Assembly: GCF_900155555.1 (NCBI RefSeq)
Contig: NZ_FUHN01000008.1
Coordinates: 124,001-188,000 of the forward strand
DNA: 64,000 nucleotides
DNA from: Mobilibacterium timonense
GTDB taxonomy: Bacteria > Bacillota > Clostridia > Peptostreptococcales > Anaerovoracaceae
Direction: 5' to 3'
The notes under the pieces were generated by a model that saw only the letters and a list, made by a program, of their open reading frames with translations, made no database searches and was not told the DNA's origin. This document shows, piece after piece, positions 26,972 through 35,553 of this stretch (its first letter is position 1; every line of letters begins with the position of its first letter). A program made the translations under genes and the position numbers.

Positions 26972-27412
26972 TTATGCGTCGTTTTTCGATGTTTCGCCGC
27001 GCTTTTTCCTGCCTGCAAAAACCGCTATCAGCGCGAGGACTATGCCTCCCAGTCCCTCGCACAGGAGGATGAAGTAGTAGGCGTGGTTATCCGAAACGCC
27101 GGAGATGGCTCTGAAATGGAAAAACCACACTGCTGCGCACGCTGCCGCAAAAACCGTGACGGGAACGTAGATCCGGAGTTCTCTTTTTCTGGCCACCCAG
27201 CGGACGGCGCCTATAGCGATGAGCACCAGCATGGCCACGCCGAGGGCGAGCACCATGGTGTCGAGCGGGTATTTTTCCATCAGCGCGGCGGTGTTGAAGT
27301 TCACCCATCGGTTCATGCCGAGTTTTGCGGCAGTGTAGTAGTCGATCTCGTAGGCACCGACGAAAAGTCCCGCGCTTATGACGTAACAGAGAAATAGTAG
27401 TACTTTTTTCAT
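26972..27412 (-). CDS. Four-helix membrane protein, unknown function
   Basis: The protein has 146 residues from the start at 27412 (MKKVLLFLCYVISAG); the frame extends to 27463 without a better site. It has four predicted membrane helices, around residues 3-22, 50-70, 80-100 and 110-132, and a basic C-terminus (GRKKRGETSKNDA). The loop DNHAYYFILLCEGLGG lies before the last helix. I do not recognise the family. It may be a small inner-membrane protein expressed alone, convergent with the TetR gene. The start choice is uncertain because no strong ribosome binding site is present. Confidence 0.65.
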   Translation of the reverse strand: MKKVLLFLCYVISAGLFVGAYEIDYYTAAKLGMNRWVNFNTAALMEKYPLDTMVLALGVAMLVLIAIGAVRWVARKRELRIYVPVTVFAAACAAVWFFHFRAISGVSDNHAYYFILLCEGLGGIVLALIAVFAGRKKRGETSKNDA

Positions 27413-27513
27413 GGTGAAACCTGCAGCTCCTGTAAAATCAAAGGAACGGCGTCGCATCAGCATGCGGCGCCGTGTTTCAAACTATTGGCTGACTGCAAAG
27501 GATATCGTTGCTG

Positions 27514-28587
27514 TTAGTTCTTTGCAGCCTTGTCTGTCGGCAGCTGAGAAACTGTTGTGTGCTGGCAGTTGTCAGAAGCCGGATCGCCTACCTGTACAGG
27601 ATTGTCTCCATACATCTGCCACTCGTACCAGCCGCCGTCGTATACGGATATGTTGTCCATTCCCTCCTGATAGCAGATCAGGAATGGAACGCAGGCTCTC
27701 CAGCCTGTTCCGCAATAGAATGCCAGGTGGTTGTCCATGGTGAAATCGACGTCCTTCCAGAGGCCGTTCTGCAGTGTCTTCAGGTCTACGACCTTGCCGT
27801 CCTTCATGTATCCGTTTACATCTGCGGCAGAATCAGCGCCCTTGCCCCATACGGCGCCTTCAGGCTCGCCTGCTCTGTCGATGTAGGAATATCCGCTGGT
27901 CTTTCCGAGCCACTCAGCCTTGGACCTGATGCTGACGAGCTTGAAGTTGCTGTCGCTCTGGAGCTTGGCCTTCGCGTCTGTCATGGATGTCCAGTACTCA
28001 GAGTGTGCAGGAACTGCAACGCCGAAGTCTGTTGCTGCCTTGGCCTTGTTCACATCGGTCTCTGTGTCGTAGCCGGCATCCTTCCATGCATCCAGTCCTC
28101 CGTTCAGGACCTTAACGTCCTCGACGCCGTCATAGATCATCCCGTATGCGACACGGGCAACTCCGGACGGATCCTCTCCGTACAGTACGACCTTGGTGTC
28201 CTTGGTGATGCCGTGCTTCAGCAGGTTGGCCTCGATCACCTCAGGCTTCAGCAGGTTGTAAGGCTCCTCCTGGGAACCTACGGCATCCTCGACATCCGTG
28301 TCTCCGATGAGCATCGCTCCAGGAACGTGTCCCTTCTTATAAGACTTGCTGTCCTTGAGCTTGCCTGTGTAAGTTACCTCGAATACCTTGACGTTCTTGT
28401 AGCCCTTGACCTTTCCGTTCTGAGCCGCGTTCACCCACTGAGGTGAAACATATACAGTCCTGGTGGAGACGTCCTCGACCTTTGCGTCGCTGTCGCTCTT
28501 CTCGCTGCTAGAACCGCAGCCGGCGAGAGCCATGGCGATCATGACGCCGCTGATGGCCAGCACCAGGAATTTCTTCCATTTTTTCAT
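27514..28587 (-). CDS. Rhodanese-domain sulfurtransferase lipoprotein
   Basis: The protein has 357 residues from the start at 28587, with GGAGGAAGAACGA upstream. The N-terminus is a lipoprotein signal with lipobox MALAGC, so the mature protein is anchored outside the membrane. Two rhodanese-like modules follow. The first reads VVLYGEDPSGVARVAYG and lacks a cysteine at the active loop. The second has the active-site loop FYCGTGWRAC near residue 300. An inactive first and active second module is the standard thiosulfate/mercaptopyruvate sulfurtransferase layout. A surface location is less usual and suggests use of external sulfur donors or a redox role. It stands alone. Confidence 0.87.
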   Translation of the reverse strand: MKKWKKFLVLAISGVMIAMALAGCGSSSEKSDSDAKVEDVSTRTVYVSPQWVNAAQNGKVKGYKNVKVFEVTYTGKLKDSKSYKKGHVPGAMLIGDTDVEDAVGSQEEPYNLLKPEVIEANLLKHGITKDTKVVLYGEDPSGVARVAYGMIYDGVEDVKVLNGGLDAWKDAGYDTETDVNKAKAATDFGVAVPAHSEYWTSMTDAKAKLQSDSNFKLVSIRSKAEWLGKTSGYSYIDRAGEPEGAVWGKGADSAADVNGYMKDGKVVDLKTLQNGLWKDVDFTMDNHLAFYCGTGWRACVPFLICYQEGMDNISVYDGGWYEWQMYGDNPVQVGDPASDNCQHTTVSQLPTDKAAKN

Positions 28588-28894
28588 TCGTTCTTCCTCC
28601 CGAAAAAGTATGTCGCAGTAAGCGCCAGTAGTCTGACTCCGGTTATGGTACAATATTGCCGGCGTTAATGGAATTTGTTTTTTACACGTGAGTATGTAAG
28701 CGCTATTGGAAAAATCAATGTTTCTGGTGAGATGCATTTCACGGATGTTACAGACTTCCTGAGGTCATCCGAATCAATATTCCTCGTGATCGTGGATCGC
28801 CCCGGCACTTCCGGGTCGCCAGACCGATCTTGCATGGCCGGCAAGGCCAGGTTCCGCAAAAAGTAAAATAAGTTTAAAAAATTGAAAATTTCAC
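28588..28894. other. Gene-free stretch before the tRNA-Lys promoter
   Basis: No convincing gene is present. A plus-strand frame of 63 codons (28675-28866) has no ribosome binding site and no family resemblance. The left end holds the rhodanese gene leader. Confidence 0.5.
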
Positions 28895-28923
28895 TTGACA
28901 CCGCACTTTACCGGTAGTATTAT
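28895..28923 (+). promoter_or_regulatory. tRNA-Lys promoter
   Basis: A consensus TTGACA (28895-28900) and TATTAT (28918-28923) are spaced by 17 bp, about 20 bp before the mature tRNA. A TATAAT begins 3 bp further on. Confidence 0.75.
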
Positions 28924-28943
28924 AATTGAGCGTTCAGCGTTGC

Positions 28944-29019
28944 GCGTCATTAGCTCAGCTGGCAGAGCACCTGACTCTTAATCAGGGTGTCCAGGGTTCG
29001 AACCCCTGATGACGCACCA
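28944..29019 (+). tRNA. tRNA-Lys (anticodon CTT)
   Basis: This 76-nt cloverleaf has acceptor arms GCGTCAT and ATGACGC, a discriminator A and an encoded CCA end (29017-29019). The anticodon loop CTCTTAA gives anticodon CTT, which reads AAG. The T-loop GGTTCGAACCC is canonical. It is a single-gene transcript with its own promoter and terminator. Confidence 0.95.
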
Positions 29020-29023
29020 GTTC

Positions 29024-29057
29024 AAAAGCCTGCAACTCAAGGGTTGCAGGCTTTTTT
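29024..29057 (+). terminator. tRNA-Lys terminator
   Basis: GCCTGCAAC and GTTGCAGGC form a perfect 9-bp stem with a 6-nt loop, followed by six T residues, 5 nt after the CCA end. Confidence 0.88.
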
Positions 29058-29059
29058 CG

Positions 29060-29386
29060 TGCCTGAAAAAAGAGCCCTTCAAGGGCGTCATTTGGCGTGT
29101 TTCAGCACGGGAAGTGTGTCATTTGGTGTGACATTTTTTTGAGGATACATATACGAACCATACATGAGCATACATAAAACATACACCGCTCCATATGCTT
29201 ATGATGGAGATGTCTGAGGTCGAAGTCTCAGGCATCACAGTTCTTCCACGGTAGTTCGAACATCTTAAGGTTGCAGGCAAAGGCCCGGTCTCATGACGCG
29301 CATAGGACTATAGCGATCCGAGAGTCGTGAGACCAAAAGGCACTAGATGCGAAAATATTCATGCCAGCCCCGGGGTCACCACGCAA
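29060..29386. other. Gene-free stretch with repeats next to tRNA-Lys
   Basis: No gene is visible. It holds a 13-bp direct repeat GTCATTTGGCGTG / GTCATTTGGTGTG (29087-29099 and 29118-29130, period 31), a perfect GCCCTTCAAGGGC palindrome at its left end, several ATACAT repeats, and an inverted pair GGTCTCATGAC (29287-29297) and GTCGTGAGACC (29324-29334). The last pair resembles motifs at 56.3-57.0 kb. It could be the relic of an integrated element at the tRNA or an uncharacterised RNA. Confidence 0.45.
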
Positions 29387-29427
29387 AAGGCCGGATCAGG
29401 ATCTGCATGTGATCCTGGTCCGGCCTT
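29387..29427. terminator. Strong hairpin, terminator of the LemA/DUF2207 operon
   Basis: AAGGCCGGATCAGGATC and GATCCTGGTCCGGCCTT form a 17-bp stem with one G-T pair and a 7-nt loop. The minus side ends in CCTTTTGCG and the plus side in CTTTGTTT, so it can act in both directions. Confidence 0.7.
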
Positions 29428-29480
29428 CTTTGTTTGCGAACATTTATTAGCGCAGTCTCTTTGCTCTGAAGTCACAGGCT

Positions 29481-30035
29481 CTAAGCCCCGAAGTCTACCT
29501 TTACGTTCTCGCGGCTGGCGGCGTCGGTCTCAAACATAGGCTTTTTCTCGTAATGGAACATAGAAGCGATTATGCTGCTCGGGAAAGCCTGCACCTTGAC
29601 GTTGTATTTCTTTACCACGGCGTTGTAGTACTTGCGGGAGTTGGCGATGTCCTCCTCCACCTTCTGGAGCTGTCCCATGAGCTCCTGGAAGTTGGTGTTC
29701 GCCTTCAGGTCCGGATAGGCCTCGGCCACGGCGAAGAGAGAACGGAGCGTGCCGGAGAGCACGTTCTCATTGGCGAGCTTCTCGGCCGTGGAGGAAGAGT
29801 TTCCTACCGCTGTCCTCGCAGCCGTAACGGCGTTGAGAGTCTCCTTTTCGTGGCTGGCGTAGCCCTTCACCGTCTCCACAAGGTTCGGGATGAGGTCGAA
29901 GCGCTTCTTGAGGTACACGTCCATGGTGGAAAAAGCTTCCTCACAGTCGTTGCTGCTTTTTACGAACCCGTTGTACATGGCTATGACGGCCACCACGAGT
30001 ACCGCGATGATGATACCAACGATGATAAGTGTCAT
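29481..30035 (-). CDS. lemA: LemA family protein
   Basis: This 184-residue protein has one N-terminal membrane helix (MTLIIVGIIIAVLVVAVIAM) followed by the LemA coiled-helical domain (AFSTMDVYLKKRFDLIPNLVETVKGYASHE). The long helices extend outside the membrane, as in LemA of Listeria and many bacteria. The molecular role is not established. It lies downstream of a DUF2207 membrane protein on the same strand, a common pairing in bacteria that suggests a joint envelope function. About 190 bp separate the two genes. Confidence 0.93.
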   Translation of the reverse strand: MTLIIVGIIIAVLVVAVIAMYNGFVKSSNDCEEAFSTMDVYLKKRFDLIPNLVETVKGYASHEKETLNAVTAARTAVGNSSSTAEKLANENVLSGTLRSLFAVAEAYPDLKANTNFQELMGQLQKVEEDIANSRKYYNAVVKKYNVKVQAFPSSIIASMFHYEKKPMFETDAASRENVKVDFGA

Positions 30036-30227
30036 AAGTTCTCCTTTCTTACGCGCCTTGCGCGCCTTACGCGCAGCTCTCCGGCGATCCCGCCAGGACT
30101 CTGCGACAGTTCACATTGATTTCGACAATTCCAGCGGTCCAGGCCGCCCCGACTTTCAACGACGCTCCACTCAATGCCGCCGGCCGCTCAGGCCGGACCG
30201 GCTGCGCCGACATTGGAAACGATTTTT

Positions 30228-32165
30228 TTACCAGGCGCCACCGCCGCCTCCGCCGGATCCACCGCCGGAAAAGCCGCCACCGCCTCCGGAGAAGCCACCG
30301 CCTCCCCAGCTGCCTCCGCCGCTGTCCTGAGATATTACGACGTTGCCGGCAGACGCCGAAAGATTGCTGACCATTGAGTTCATCACCATGATGTCGAACA
30401 CCCAGTTGTCGCCGACGCCGTATGGATCGTACCAGTCGGGTTTTTCAACCGGTATACCCTCGAAATTCTTCGCCCACTTCTTGGTCAGGCCCAGAACGTA
30501 AGCATACGGCAGGATGTTGTAGAAATAGTCCGGATCCTGCTCCACCAGCTCGTTGAGTTTCGGCAGCTCGGCGTCCCGGATGAAGTTCCGGAAGCCTTTT
30601 ATCCTGCCGAGCATCCTGGCGCTCCACTCCGTCCTGGATCTCATGCCCACCATCAGCACGGGTGCCACGATGAGGAAGATATACAGGGCCGTGGCCGCCT
30701 TCTGGTCGGTCTCCCCCAGCTTGTCGCTGCCGATCAGCGCGGCGAAGATCGTGCCCGCAACGAAATAGACTATCCCCCAGGCCACCAGCCTCGAAACGGT
30801 CGAAGCGCCGCTTCGGCTGAACCTGTACTCGTTCACTTTTCTGAACTTCAGCATGAGGACAGACAGGACCCCAGAGCAGATCAGTCCAACACCGAAGCCC
30901 GCCAGAACGGAGCTCTGCAGTTCGCCTTCCCTGTACATGGCCAGCAGCGTCAGCAGGAACACGACGGCGCCATACAGGACCGTCCCCACCACGCTGGCCA
31001 CCTTGGACTCGCGGGAATAAATGCTCCTGGCGCCCGAGAAGGAATCCTCCGTCATGGTCTTTACCTGATCGTAGGCGCTGGCGAGCCTTTTGCCGGCATC
31101 CTCCATACCCACGGTGTATCCGATCTCCCGGGAAGACGCCTTCTTTCCGAAGATGCCCCGGAAAAAGGTTTTTACATTCTTCGATTCTTTCTCCGGCACG
31201 TCGGCGGCCTTGATGAACTCGTAGTCCTTCTTCGATTTTTCCTTTATCTTGAGATATCCCTTGGAGGCCAGGTAAAAAAACATGGCAGTTACGTCCTTCC
31301 TGTCCACATTTCCGTCGATCAGACATCCCACCTCGACGGGATCCAGCCCTTCAGGAGAATAGAATTCCACAGGCTCCGCGAACCGGGGCTCCCTGCCCCA
31401 GCGCAGCCGCATGAAGAGCATGGCGCACAGGGCCGCCGCTATGACCCCAATGGCCAGACGACTCGTCCATTCCAGGTTCATGGCACCCTTCCAGTATCCT
31501 TCAGGTACCGAAGCCCGGATAGTCGCCCCTGCACCCTCCGGCAGGCCGTAGGCTTCGTAGGTTATGCGATGGTTATCCAGGTCGTAGTTCCAGGTGCCGT
31601 ACTCCTGTCCGGTGCTTCCGTAGGCGCCCACATAGGTTTTGATGTCGTTTTCATCCAACTTCAGGTCGGACGGCAGTGTCACCGCCACGCTGGCGTGTCC
31701 GATGTCCGTCTGCCATCCGGTCGGCAGCAGGTCCGTGTAGATGTCGTTTGAGGCCCCTCTCTTCTCTATGCAGGCCAGCTTATATTTTATGGTGTAGGTC
31801 TTGCGCCCCGTGACGTAGCTGTCCGCATCACCGATGCGTATGACCTGGTGGCCGTCCTGCTTTTCCACCTCATAAGGAGCGCCGCTCACCCTGATATTCA
31901 TGACCCTGTAGCTGGCGTCCATCGGGATGTCCCTGTAGATCCCGTGACGCGCCTCCTGGAAGTCCACGGTGATGGTCTCCGTGTAATCGTAAGTGTAGTC
32001 CTTGTTTACCTTGACCTTCACGTCGAAGCTATCCGTGGTGTACCCGGTCCCGGTATCGCCGTGTGCCGTCCACGTCCCGGCAAAGCCGCAGACCAGTACT
32101 GCCAGCAGCGCGACCAGAACGCCGGTCAACGCGACGGACGAAAAGATCTTTTTTACTCGTTCCAC
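30228..32165 (-). CDS. DUF2207 membrane protein with Gly-rich tail
   Basis: This 645-residue protein has a GTG start at 32165 with GGGAGG upstream. It has an N-terminal signal-like helix (residues 11-30) and an extracytoplasmic DUF2207 beta-rich domain (SFDVKVKVNKDYTYDYTETI...HGIYRDIP). A membrane helix lies near residue 232, then a cytoplasmic part with another pair of helices around residues 395-435 and two more near 465-515. The C-terminus is a low-complexity Gly/Ser/Trp tail (SWGGGGFSGG repeats), typical of this family. The gene forms a pair with lemA. The function is unknown; an envelope role is inferred from the family. Confidence 0.9.
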   Translation of the reverse strand: MERVKKIFSSVALTGVLVALLAVLVCGFAGTWTAHGDTGTGYTTDSFDVKVKVNKDYTYDYTETITVDFQEARHGIYRDIPMDASYRVMNIRVSGAPYEVEKQDGHQVIRIGDADSYVTGRKTYTIKYKLACIEKRGASNDIYTDLLPTGWQTDIGHASVAVTLPSDLKLDENDIKTYVGAYGSTGQEYGTWNYDLDNHRITYEAYGLPEGAGATIRASVPEGYWKGAMNLEWTSRLAIGVIAAALCAMLFMRLRWGREPRFAEPVEFYSPEGLDPVEVGCLIDGNVDRKDVTAMFFYLASKGYLKIKEKSKKDYEFIKAADVPEKESKNVKTFFRGIFGKKASSREIGYTVGMEDAGKRLASAYDQVKTMTEDSFSGARSIYSRESKVASVVGTVLYGAVVFLLTLLAMYREGELQSSVLAGFGVGLICSGVLSVLMLKFRKVNEYRFSRSGASTVSRLVAWGIVYFVAGTIFAALIGSDKLGETDQKAATALYIFLIVAPVLMVGMRSRTEWSARMLGRIKGFRNFIRDAELPKLNELVEQDPDYFYNILPYAYVLGLTKKWAKNFEGIPVEKPDWYDPYGVGDNWVFDIMVMNSMVSNLSASAGNVVISQDSGGGSWGGGGFSGGGGGFSGGGSGGGGGGAW

Positions 32166-32447
32166 AACGCCTCCCTTCGGTAAAAGTGCAAAACTTAAGA
32201 TGATTTTTTCTTAATTTCTCCGTGTTGTCAAGAAATTCTGACTTTTATCAGGTTTTCTTAAGTAAAGCAGGTTGGGGCTCATAACTTTTTTGCATGAAGG
32301 TGTTTCGAATTTCACATTTCCATTTTGCCCGGGAAAAAGGCTATCATATATGAGGTCAAAGAACCTTTTTCGAGATTTCCGGAAAAGGTCGGTCCGCCCG
32401 GCCGGCGGTAGCGGCAGGCGGCGTGAGAAATCGAAAAGGAGAGATCT

Positions 32448-33794
32448 ATGAGAAGAACAGAGATGCTGATGAAGAACATGGAATACATCGGCTACAACGA
32501 TCTTAATAAAAAGCCCGGATTCCAGATGGCGATGCACAAGACGAAGGACGGCAGATACTTCATCTACACCGCCTGCTTCCGCGACAACGGATTCAACATC
32601 GTGGAGGTCACAGATCCCGCGAGCCCTGTATCCAAGTGGGTAGAGGGAGACTGGATCGGAGAGGTCCACGACGGGCAGAGCCTGGCCAAGATCCAGGCCG
32701 CAGATGGCAAGCTCATCGCATGCTGCGGCGGCACCATGAGGGTGCTGCACGGCACACACGAGCAGCCGTACTGGGGCGGCATCAAGGTATACGACATCGA
32801 AACGGATCCATGGAATCCTAAGTTCCTCGGTCAGTTCGAGTGCGAGGACGGACCTGGAGTCCACAGGAGCTTCTACAGTGGCGGGAAATACGCCTATATC
32901 ATGGGAAGCAAGAGGAACTACCTCGGCTACATCCTGAGGATCCTGGACATCTCCGATCCTGCCAACATCGTGGAGGTCGGAAGCTGGTGGGCAGACGGCC
33001 AGTACCTGGGGAACAAGAAGGCGTCAGCCATCCCTGAGGTCGGCACCGAGCCTTTCATGAAGCTCCCTAACGGCCACGCCATCACGGTCAAGGACGACGT
33101 GGTATACGCCGCGTTCCCTAACGTGGGATTCTGCCTCATCGACGTCAAGGACAAGACTCGCCCGAGGCTCCTGGGAAACGTTCCGCTGAACCCGCCTTTC
33201 GCGAACGGACAGGCCGGCGCGGCGTGCCACACCGCCATGCCTCTCGGCGACAGGCCTTTTGCCATCGTAACCACAGAGGGAGAGCGCCCTTGGTACTTCG
33301 ACAAGAACCGCACCGAGGGGATGTTCCACAACATCACGAGCCAGCCGATGAACATCATCGGAATGATCGAGACGGGCGACATGGAGAACCCGAGCCTGAT
33401 CTCCATCTTCCCTTATCCTGAAGTTCCGGAGGGATACAAGAAGTGCCACGGCGAGAACTTCAACATCATCGACGGACAGCGGGTGGTATTCGGACCTCAC
33501 AACATGTTCGATGCCTTCGGCCAGGACTGCTACGAGAACAGAGACGACAGAGTCTACAACTGCCACTTCCAGGCGGGCCTGAGAGTATACGATGTATCCG
33601 ATCCATTCGTTCCAAAGGAGATCGCCTACTTCATGCCGCCTGATCCAGAGGGCACATGGTTCGACATCGAGGATGGCACGCTCTTCCCTGGACCACACGT
33701 CGGTATCGCAGAGGACTGCCTGGTGGACGACAGGGGCTACATCTATGTGGACACATACCAGGACGGCCTCTATATCGTGAGGTGCACGCTGTAA
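32448..33794 (+). CDS. LVIVD-repeat beta-propeller protein
   Basis: This 448-residue protein contains repeated beta-propeller-like blades of the LVIVD type: FNIVEVTDPASPVSKW, ILRILDISDPANIVEV, FCLIDVKDKTRPRLL and LRVYDVSDPFVPKEI. No signal peptide is present, so it is predicted to be cytoplasmic. An AAGGAGAGATCT site precedes the ATG. Codon use is strongly biased (few rare codons, many GAC, ATC and AAG), which suggests high expression. Family members are poorly characterised, and I cannot name a substrate. The gene has its own terminator and is divergent from the DUF2207 gene across a 282-bp AT-rich gap in which I see nothing else. Confidence 0.75.
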   Translation: MRRTEMLMKNMEYIGYNDLNKKPGFQMAMHKTKDGRYFIYTACFRDNGFNIVEVTDPASPVSKWVEGDWIGEVHDGQSLAKIQAADGKLIACCGGTMRVLHGTHEQPYWGGIKVYDIETDPWNPKFLGQFECEDGPGVHRSFYSGGKYAYIMGSKRNYLGYILRILDISDPANIVEVGSWWADGQYLGNKKASAIPEVGTEPFMKLPNGHAITVKDDVVYAAFPNVGFCLIDVKDKTRPRLLGNVPLNPPFANGQAGAACHTAMPLGDRPFAIVTTEGERPWYFDKNRTEGMFHNITSQPMNIIGMIETGDMENPSLISIFPYPEVPEGYKKCHGENFNIIDGQRVVFGPHNMFDAFGQDCYENRDDRVYNCHFQAGLRVYDVSDPFVPKEIAYFMPPDPEGTWFDIEDGTLFPGPHVGIAEDCLVDDRGYIYVDTYQDGLYIVRCTL

Positions 33795-33838
33795 AAAAAC
33801 AATTAGCCATTGGTATCAATATAAGGAATGAGGGAGCG

Positions 33839-33886
33839 GCCGGAGCCGCGGGAGATGCCCGCGACCCGGCTGTTCTTGTGTTTTTT
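33839..33886 (+). terminator. Terminator after the LVIVD gene
   Basis: The inner stem CGCGGG/CCCGCG with loop AGATG and the outer stem GCCGG/CCGGC are followed 10 nt later by six T residues. Confidence 0.6.
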
Positions 33887-34176
33887 GTGCGGCTGTTCTG
33901 CCGTTCTGCACCAGCCGGCCATCCGGATCGTCCGACACCGCCCAGATCCGTACGGATCGTCACCTGTTCATCCGGGATAATGACATTTTCACACGGATCA
34001 CAACCACAGACGCCGCGGCGATAGTATAATATTTGTTTGTGTTGAATGTTTTGTTACACTGAGCTGGCGATCTTCGGTCACTTTTCTCAAGATCGTTTTC
34101 GAACACTTCAGCTTTCATCAAGCAGTCAACAAAAAATAAGACTATGACCACACTTGACCATATAAGGAGGAAATTT
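33887..34176 (+). other. Gene-free leader of the MurT-like operon
   Basis: No gene is seen. A TATAAT element occurs near 34025-34030 without a clear -35, so the operon promoter may lie here. An in-frame ATG at 34144 has no site, whereas AAGGAGG sits 6 nt before the ATG at 34177. Confidence 0.4.
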
Positions 34177-35553
34177 ATGCTGCGATTCTATTTTGCACTC
34201 TGGGTCTCGAAGCTGGCAGCCTGGGTCCTCAAACTCAGGGGCCGGGAGCGGGACGACAGGCCGGGACTGCTGGCCAACCGGATCTGTCCTGATTTTCTGG
34301 CGAAGATCCGCAAGCCGCCTCTGGTGATAACCGTCACAGGCACCAACGGCAAGTCCACCACCACCGCCCTGCTGAACAACAAGCTGGTGGCCGAAGGAAA
34401 GAAAGTATCCTTCAACGACTGGGGTGCGAACATGAACGCCGGATACGCCCTCAACCTCATGAGGTGCGTGAACATCTTCAACAAGCCGGTGTACGATGCT
34501 TCCATCCTCGAGGCCGACGAGAGGCTCCTGGACAAGACCATGGGGATGATCAGGCCGAACTACATCCTGGTCACCAACATCTGCAAGGACTCCCTGAGGA
34601 GGAACGGCCATCCGGAGTTCATCTTCGACATCATCAACAGGACCTTCGATGAGCTCGGCGACCACACCACCGCCATCCTGAACGCCAACGACCCGATCAG
34701 CTCTCAGCTGGCAGACCACTCCCCGAGGGTCTATTTCGGGATGTCGGACATCGGGGCGCACCCGTTCGAAAACCGCGTCAAGGACATCGCGGTCTGCCCT
34801 AAGTGCGGCAGCGAGATAAAATACAACTACAGGATCTACCGCCACATCGGGGATTTCTACTGCCCTGACTGCGATTTCAGGACTCCTGAGTCCAAGTACT
34901 ACGTGTCCTCTGCGGACCTGAAAAACAGGGTCATGACCGTCGTAGAGAACGGCGAGGCGTGGGAGTACCCGCTCATCTCCGATGCGGTCTACAACGTGTA
35001 CAACGTGCTGTCCTGCGTGGCGGTGCTCAGAGAGCTCGGAGAGTCCAAGAAAGAAATTTCTGAGTTCCTCAAGACACAGCAGGTGACCAAGATCCGGGAA
35101 ACCTGCAAGGAATACAACGGCATCAAGTACTACACCTACGGCGCCAAGAGCCAGAACGTCAGCGCGGCTTCTACTGTTTTTGAGTACATGGCAAAGGAGC
35201 CTTCCGACAAGGATCTGGTCCTCCTCATGGACGAGGTCCAGGACGGCAACCACCCTACCGAGACCCTGACGTGGCTGTACGAAACAGACTTCGAGTTCCT
35301 GAACAGCCCTAACATCAAGAGGATCATCGTCGGCGGCCACATGTACCTCAACCACCAGCTCCGCCTGCTCCTGGCCGGAGTGCCGAGAGAAAAGATCGTG
35401 TGCGTGGAAAATGAAAGCGACATCCCGCAATACGTGGAGAGAGAGGGTATCGAAAAGGTCTACGTGCTCTTCGAGATAGACTTCCTCTTCAAGGCACTGA
35501 GGATGCGCGACGCCATCGTTGAAAAAGCCAGAGAGGAGGACGCAAGAGCATGA
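34177..35553 (+). CDS. murT: MurT-like Mur ligase (lipid II isoglutaminyl synthase subunit family)
   Basis: This 458-residue protein has the Mur ligase central domain and the DUF1727 C-terminal domain of MurT, which activates the D-Glu carboxylate of lipid II for amidation. Visible are the hydrophobic N-terminus, the P-loop TGTNGKST (residues 54-61), and the MurT-specific zinc-ribbon CPKC...CPDC (Cys 207, 210, 229, 232). The C-terminal segment WLYETDFEFL lies where the partner-contacting part of MurT is expected. AAGGAGG precedes the chosen start. The stop overlaps the next start (ATGA), showing translational coupling to a GatD-like gene. The partner glutaminase appears catalytically dead, so the ammonia source and the product are open. 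Confidence 0.82.
   Translation: MLRFYFALWVSKLAAWVLKLRGRERDDRPGLLANRICPDFLAKIRKPPLVITVTGTNGKSTTTALLNNKLVAEGKKVSFNDWGANMNAGYALNLMRCVNIFNKPVYDASILEADERLLDKTMGMIRPNYILVTNICKDSLRRNGHPEFIFDIINRTFDELGDHTTAILNANDPISSQLADHSPRVYFGMSDIGAHPFENRVKDIAVCPKCGSEIKYNYRIYRHIGDFYCPDCDFRTPESKYYVSSADLKNRVMTVVENGEAWEYPLISDAVYNVYNVLSCVAVLRELGESKKEISEFLKTQQVTKIRETCKEYNGIKYYTYGAKSQNVSAASTVFEYMAKEPSDKDLVLLMDEVQDGNHPTETLTWLYETDFEFLNSPNIKRIIVGGHMYLNHQLRLLLAGVPREKIVCVENESDIPQYVEREGIEKVYVLFEIDFLFKALRMRDAIVEKAREEDARA

Noticed and set aside
29387-29427. Stand-alone regulatory RNA at the hairpin
   Set aside because: Its position right after the lemA stop and its flanking T-tracts fit a terminator better.
32211-32864. Minus-strand frame of 217 codons over the start of the LVIVD gene
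   Set aside because: It is antisense to a strongly coding gene, and the upstream part is AT-rich intergenic DNA.
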